DNA of 7,683 bases from NCBI GenBank assembly GCA_007123395.1, contig SKLD01000291.1, positions 1 through 7,683 of the forward strand, written 5' to 3'. This DNA is from Opitutales bacterium (GTDB lineage Bacteria > Verrucomicrobiota > Verrucomicrobiia > Opitutales > Oceanipulchritudinaceae). Positions 4,421 to 7,683 of the stretch are shown here, in pieces (within the stretch, counting starts at the first letter, position 1; every line of letters begins with the position of its first letter). Made by a program: the position numbers and the translations under genes. The notes below the pieces were generated by a model. It was not told the DNA's origin. It saw only the letters and a list, made by a program, of their open reading frames with translations, and made no database searches.

Positions 4421-6225
4421 ACCGGGGCGTGGGCGCGTACGGAGGCCTTGAGGGTGGCGAGTTCTTTGTCGGTTTTGCCGCTGGGCCGCACCGTGTAGGG
4501 GCCGACGGCGGCGGGCACGACGAAGGTCTCGGCATAGTGCACGGGGAAGGGCTCGAAGGCACCGTCGGGGCTCTCAACAACGGCTTCCGTTCCTTCGACG
4601 AGGTTGAGCACGTTCACGCTGCCGTCGCGGAGGCCGCCGGTATGGTGGGGCACCGCACCGGTGAACCAGTGGCGGCGGGTCTCGATGAACTCGGCCGGGT
4701 GCAGGCCGGTGCGCTCCTCGCGCCAGCCCTCACCTTTGCCAAGGTCTTGAAAGCGATTGATGAGGTGCTTGCGTGCGTAGGTGGCATCTCGGTCCCAGCG
4801 GATGACTTCGGCCCCGCGTTGGATGTTCACCGGGCGTGGTTTGCCATCGAGACCGAGGCGGTCCCAGTCCCACAGCTTGAAGGTGAAGATGTAGGGCGTG
4901 GCGCTGATCTCAAGCACCATGGAGTTGGTTCCTGAGCAGTGCAGAGTACCCGAGGGGATGAGAAAGTGGTCGTGTTTGCGTGCCGGAAAACGCGCCGCGA
5001 AACGGTCCGCGTCGAAGGACTTGCGCCCTGCGGCGGCGGCGCGAAGATCGGCAAGCATCTCTTCCGGGCGGATGCCGTTGACACAGCCGAGATAGACTTC
5101 AGCCCCCTCGGCGACATCAAGGATATAGTAGCTCTCGTCCTGGGTGTAAGGAATGCCGAAGTGGCGTTGGGCGAAGGCCACGTTGGGGTGGACCTGGAAG
5201 GAGAGGTTGCCGCCGCCCATCGTATCCAAAAAGTCAAAGCGGATGGGAAACTCCGGCCCGAAGCGCCCGAAGACGGGGTCGCCGAGCAGCTCGCGGGGGT
5301 GTCGCAGAACGAGATTAAGGGCGGGGATTTCCACCTTCACACCACCGGCAAAGGCGAGAAGAAGGGAGTTCTCCTCGGGCACGCAGTCAAAGCACCACGC
5401 GTAGTTGGGCGGCCCATCGGGAAGGTCGCAGATTTCGCGCATCCACTGCCCGCCCCAGGGTCCGGGATCGAAGAAGGGAACGAGCCGGAAGGGTCGGTGC
5501 GCGGCGGTCGAGAGGGCGGCAAGGTGGGCCGCGCCGGTGATAAGCTTGGGTTGGTCGTGTGTGGTGGTATCGAGAAGAAAATCCCATTTTTCCATCGTCG
5601 CCGTCTTGAGCCGGTCGGCCACCCGCCAGTCGAGGAAGAAGGAGCGCTTGTATTGCAGGGAGGCCTTGAGACCGCGGTTGCGCGTGCCGAGGTTGTCGGC
5701 CTCGCCTCGACGCTGGCGCAGTTGCCCCTCCCAGCGGGGCATGTCGGCATAGACTTTGATGTCGGCCTCGGGTGCGGCGACGAAAGCACCGGGACCGATG
5801 ATGAGGCGGGGTCCGGCGGGTGCGGCGCGCAGGCAGCGCATTTCTTGCACAATGTGCCCGGCGTCAAAGAAGTCGGGCATGTTCAGGGTCTGGCACAGAA
5901 AGCCGAAGACGGGGTCGCAGCCGCCGAGGAAGGGAGCGGCCATGGCCTCGATAGCGGCGGTCGGCTTGTGCGCGCGCCGCGTATCGAAGACACTGGTGGT
6001 TCCGATGGCCGGGGCCAGGGCGGCGGCCACGGCATCGACGTCCACGCCGGGATAACACTCCACTGCGATGAGTGCATTTGGCCGGGCCGAGGCGACCTCG
6101 CGGATGCGGGCACCGATGGGTTCCCAGCCGCAATCGAGGGCGGCGGCATGGGCCGGGGGAACCGGAACACTGGGGCTCTTGTCGTAGTTCGGGGCGCGGA
6201 GGCCTAGATTGGAAAGATAATTCAT
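4417..6225 (-). CDS. manA: Class I mannose-6-phosphate isomerase, long form with extra N-terminal domain
   Basis: This 602-residue protein contains a class I (cupin, zinc) mannose-6-phosphate isomerase from about residue 245 on, starting at FFDPGPWGGQWM (251-262). It interconverts mannose-6-P and fructose-6-P. The zinc ligands are visible: Q344 and H346 in SFQVHPN, E364 in TQDESYYILD, and H429 in PSGTLHCSG. Further family blocks are MVLEISATPYIFTFKLWDWD (436-455), LGLDGKPRPVNI and EERTGLHPAEFIETRRHWF (503-521). Ordinary ManA proteins have about 315-390 residues; the surplus is an N-terminal domain (about 1-240) with ECYPGVDVDAV (56-66), VYADMPRWEGQLRQRRGE (158-175) and KRSFFLDWRVADRLK (193-207), which recurs in a long bacterial subfamily. 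The ATG at 6225 lies 35 nt after the preceding stop with no Shine-Dalgarno sequence. NYDKSP at residue 13 resembles where relatives begin, so a TTG at codon 7 is a minor alternative start. Confidence 0.9.
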   Translation of the reverse strand: MNYLSNLGLRAPNYDKSPSVPVPPAHAAALDCGWEPIGARIREVASARPNALIAVECYPGVDVDAVAAALAPAIGTTSVFDTRRAHKPTAAIEAMAAPFLGGCDPVFGFLCQTLNMPDFFDAGHIVQEMRCLRAAPAGPRLIIGPGAFVAAPEADIKVYADMPRWEGQLRQRRGEADNLGTRNRGLKASLQYKRSFFLDWRVADRLKTATMEKWDFLLDTTTHDQPKLITGAAHLAALSTAAHRPFRLVPFFDPGPWGGQWMREICDLPDGPPNYAWCFDCVPEENSLLLAFAGGVKVEIPALNLVLRHPRELLGDPVFGRFGPEFPIRFDFLDTMGGGNLSFQVHPNVAFAQRHFGIPYTQDESYYILDVAEGAEVYLGCVNGIRPEEMLADLRAAAAGRKSFDADRFAARFPARKHDHFLIPSGTLHCSGTNSMVLEISATPYIFTFKLWDWDRLGLDGKPRPVNIQRGAEVIRWDRDATYARKHLINRFQDLGKGEGWREERTGLHPAEFIETRRHWFTGAVPHHTGGLRDGSVNVLNLVEGTEAVVESPDGAFEPFPVHYAETFVVPAAVGPYTVRPSGKTDKELATLKASVRAHAPV

Positions 6226-6260
6226 TAACGGAAAAAGTTAAGGTGTTTGGACGGCCGTTC

Positions 6261-6851
6261 TCAGCGGGTTGGTCGATCAAGGAGGACCGGCTCGCCGTCG
6301 CGTTCGAGGATGACTTTGCGGAAGTTACGCTCGGCGATGCTGGCATAATCGTGTCCGGCGTTCGCGGGATACACGCCAATGTATACGAGCGGCGCCGAGC
6401 CGGTGTTGACCGTGCGGTGGGCGGTGTGGCCGGGCACGTAAACGATCTGCCCCTTGCCCAGCGGAACGAGGCGGGAGGTCCCTGTGGTTTCATCCTCAAG
6501 GAGCATGGCACCCTCTCCGGCGAGCCCGATATAGACTTCGGCGGCGGGCCGGTGGGAATGGAGGTGCCCCTTCGTGAGGGAATATTCGTCGCCCACCTTT
6601 CCGGGATAGAGCACACCGAGTCCATAATGGAGCTGGCCGTCGCCATCCGCAGGCTCCACCGCGCACACTTCGTAGAGGAGGGGATTGTCGGCGGCGAGTG
6701 CGGCTTCAAAAGCGGCCTCGTCGGCGAAGCAACCGCGCAGGTCGGCGAGGTGGCGGCGGACCACGGGACGTTCGCCGAGGCGCACGTCGGTGAGCCCGAA
6801 GGCCACGGCGATGTCTTCGGGACGGATCTTTTCGAGGTGGGATGAGTTCAT
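6261..6851 (-). CDS. Cupin-type glucose-6-phosphate isomerase
   Basis: This 196-residue protein matches the archaeal/bacterial cupin phosphoglucose isomerase, a cytosolic metal enzyme for glucose-6-P to fructose-6-P. Its length is that of the family. Metal ligands are H96 and H98 in SLTKGHLHSH, E105 in AAEVYIGLAG and H145 in VPGHTAHRTVNTG, the same H-x-H, Glu, His set as the Pyrococcus enzyme. GEGAMLLEDETTGTSRLVPL (112-131) and YIGVYPANAGHDYASIAERNF (157-177) are further family blocks. It begins 7 nt after the kinase stop and ends 35 nt before the mannose isomerase, all on one strand, so co-transcription is very likely. No Shine-Dalgarno sequence precedes the ATG. It is the more typical of the two phosphoglucose isomerases here. 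I give no gene symbol because naming of this type varies (pgiA is used in archaea). Confidence 0.93.
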   Translation of the reverse strand: MNSSHLEKIRPEDIAVAFGLTDVRLGERPVVRRHLADLRGCFADEAAFEAALAADNPLLYEVCAVEPADGDGQLHYGLGVLYPGKVGDEYSLTKGHLHSHRPAAEVYIGLAGEGAMLLEDETTGTSRLVPLGKGQIVYVPGHTAHRTVNTGSAPLVYIGVYPANAGHDYASIAERNFRKVILERDGEPVLLDRPTR

Positions 6852-6858
6852 TGAAGTC

Positions 6859-7683
6859 TTAGGAAAGGCGGTTGGAGGGATCGGATAGGGAGCCGCTGCC
6901 TATGCTGGCTTGGCGGAGGGCGTTGAGGAGGGCGCCGTGGAGGGGCGAATAGAGGGGCTCTCGGAGACGGGCGGAAGGGCAGGCTTTGGCGATGGCGGCT
7001 TCGACGATGCCCGCGTAGAAGGTTCGGGGTTTAAGGCAGCCGCCGAGGAGAACGACGTCCGGGCCTTTCGGAAAGGACAGCCGCCGCGCAGTCGCCGCGA
7101 CGAGTTCGGCGAGAACGGCGGCCCCCTTGCGCAGGATCTGCCTAGCCCCACCATCGCCTTCTTCCGCGAGGCGCGTGACGACCGGGCCGAAGGCGGCCAC
7201 GCGGTCGGGTTCCCATGTGCCCGCGTAGAGGGCGGTGAGGAGGGCGTCGGGTTCGCTCACGCCGAAGAAGGCGAGGGCGCTTTCGAGCAGGCGGGTGCGG
7301 CTCTGCCGACCGTCGGCGGCACGGGTAGCGCGGCGAAGCCCCTCTGCCGCGAGACCAAAGCCCGCGCCCTCATCGCCCATGAGCCATCCCCAGCCGCCGC
7401 ACATGCGGGTGGCCCCGGTGGCGTCGCGGCCCAGGCAGTTGCTGCCCGTGCCTGCGATCAAGGCGATGCCCGGCGCGCCCCCGATTCCTCCGGCGAGGGC
7501 GTTGTGCAAATCGTTCTCCACGCGCAAGGCCCCGGCGGCAGCGAGCCCGTGTCCTTCGGCGGCGGCGCGCAAGCGGGCGAAGTCTTCCGCCGTCTTCGTG
7601 CCCGCCACTCCGAGAAAAGCAAAGGTGGCCGGGCGGGGGTCGAGCGTGGCTTCGGTCCAGGCTGCACGGGTTGATTCGGCAAG
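6859..7683 (-). CDS. BadF/BadG/BcrA-type sugar kinase (N-acetylglucosamine kinase-like), N-terminus outside window
   Basis: The frame is open from base 7683 down to the TAA at 6861-6859 (274 visible residues). The GTG at 7608 is an internal Val, because 25 more residues ending in ATFAFLG run into it and fit the family. The protein is an ASKHA-fold ATPase of the BadF/BadG/BcrA/BcrD family, whose sugar branch phosphorylates N-acetylglucosamine, glucosamine or related sugars. Landmarks are FLGVAG, the acid-base region VENDLHNALAG, the phosphate loop IALIAGTGSNCLGRDATG, GGWGWLMGDEGAGFGLA, and the adenosine motif VVLLGGCLKP near the C-terminus. Only the N-terminal DGGGTKT-like phosphate motif is missing, so about 40 residues lie off the window. 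It is the first visible gene of the operon, 7 nt before the phosphoglucose isomerase gene. A sugar substrate is inferred from the neighbours; activation of 2-hydroxyacyl-CoA dehydratases, the other role in this family, does not fit them. Confidence 0.9.
   Translation of the reverse strand, partial: LAESTRAAWTEATLDPRPATFAFLGVAGTKTAEDFARLRAAAEGHGLAAAGALRVENDLHNALAGGIGGAPGIALIAGTGSNCLGRDATGATRMCGGWGWLMGDEGAGFGLAAEGLRRATRAADGRQSRTRLLESALAFFGVSEPDALLTALYAGTWEPDRVAAFGPVVTRLAEEGDGGARQILRKGAAVLAELVAATARRLSFPKGPDVVLLGGCLKPRTFYAGIVEAAIAKACPSARLREPLYSPLHGALLNALRQASIGSGSLSDPSNRLS

Noticed and set aside
3590..7674. Long plus-strand open frames opposite the sugar operon (3590-4498, 4939-6207, 6072-6845, 6910-7674)
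   Set aside because: They are antisense to well-recognised genes and are Gly/Ala/Arg/Glu-rich with no family motifs, as expected from mirror frames in GC-rich DNA.
1..7683. CRISPR arrays, tRNA genes, rRNA or a transposase
   Set aside because: No regularly spaced repeats, cloverleaf with a CCA-type end, conserved rRNA stretch or DDE/HUH motif was seen on either strand.

Overview
This is a bacterial window of moderately high to high GC. It holds eight genes in three blocks, two of them cut by the window ends. No rRNA, tRNA or marker gene fixes the host. The mix of cupin-type phosphoglucose isomerases, a long class I mannose-6-phosphate isomerase, a BadF-type sugar kinase and almost no Shine-Dalgarno sequences would suit a Verrucomicrobiota/PVC or Hydrogenedentota-like bacterium. 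That is a weak inference.

Left block (1-2120, minus strand). In transcription order it reads hicA (2092-1829), hicB (1832-1503, overlapping hicA by 4 nt), then the N-terminal 453 residues of a TOTE-type conflict protein (1360-1, running off the window). That protein has an N-terminal coiled coil, an archaeo-eukaryotic primase domain and the start of a DEAD/DEAH helicase domain. It has no stop codon inside the window. Just upstream of hicA is a near-perfect 23-bp palindrome inside a plausible promoter, the likely HicB operator.

Middle block (2121-3628). A 362-nt divergent gap with three hairpins separates hicA from a plus-strand mntA-hepT toxin-antitoxin pair. mntA looks intact. hepT carries what reads as a single inserted A at 2936/2937, which moves the RNase motif (RNRIVH) out of frame. 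After it comes about 560 nt with no convincing gene, which may be a dispersed repeat or decayed DNA.

Right block (3629-7683, minus strand). A tight sugar-phosphate operon reads: BadF/BadG-type sugar kinase (N-terminus outside the window), cupin phosphoglucose isomerase, a 602-residue class I mannose-6-phosphate isomerase with a long extra N-terminal domain, and a second, divergent cupin phosphoglucose isomerase. Gaps are 7 nt, 35 nt and a 4-nt overlap. Together they would phosphorylate a hexose or amino sugar and channel glucose-6-P and mannose-6-P to fructose-6-P.

The most notable points are the TOTE primase whose zinc-knuckle cysteines are mostly replaced, its placement behind hicAB and opposite a second toxin-antitoxin pair (a small conflict-gene cluster), the frameshifted hepT, and three cupin sugar-phosphate isomerases in one operon.
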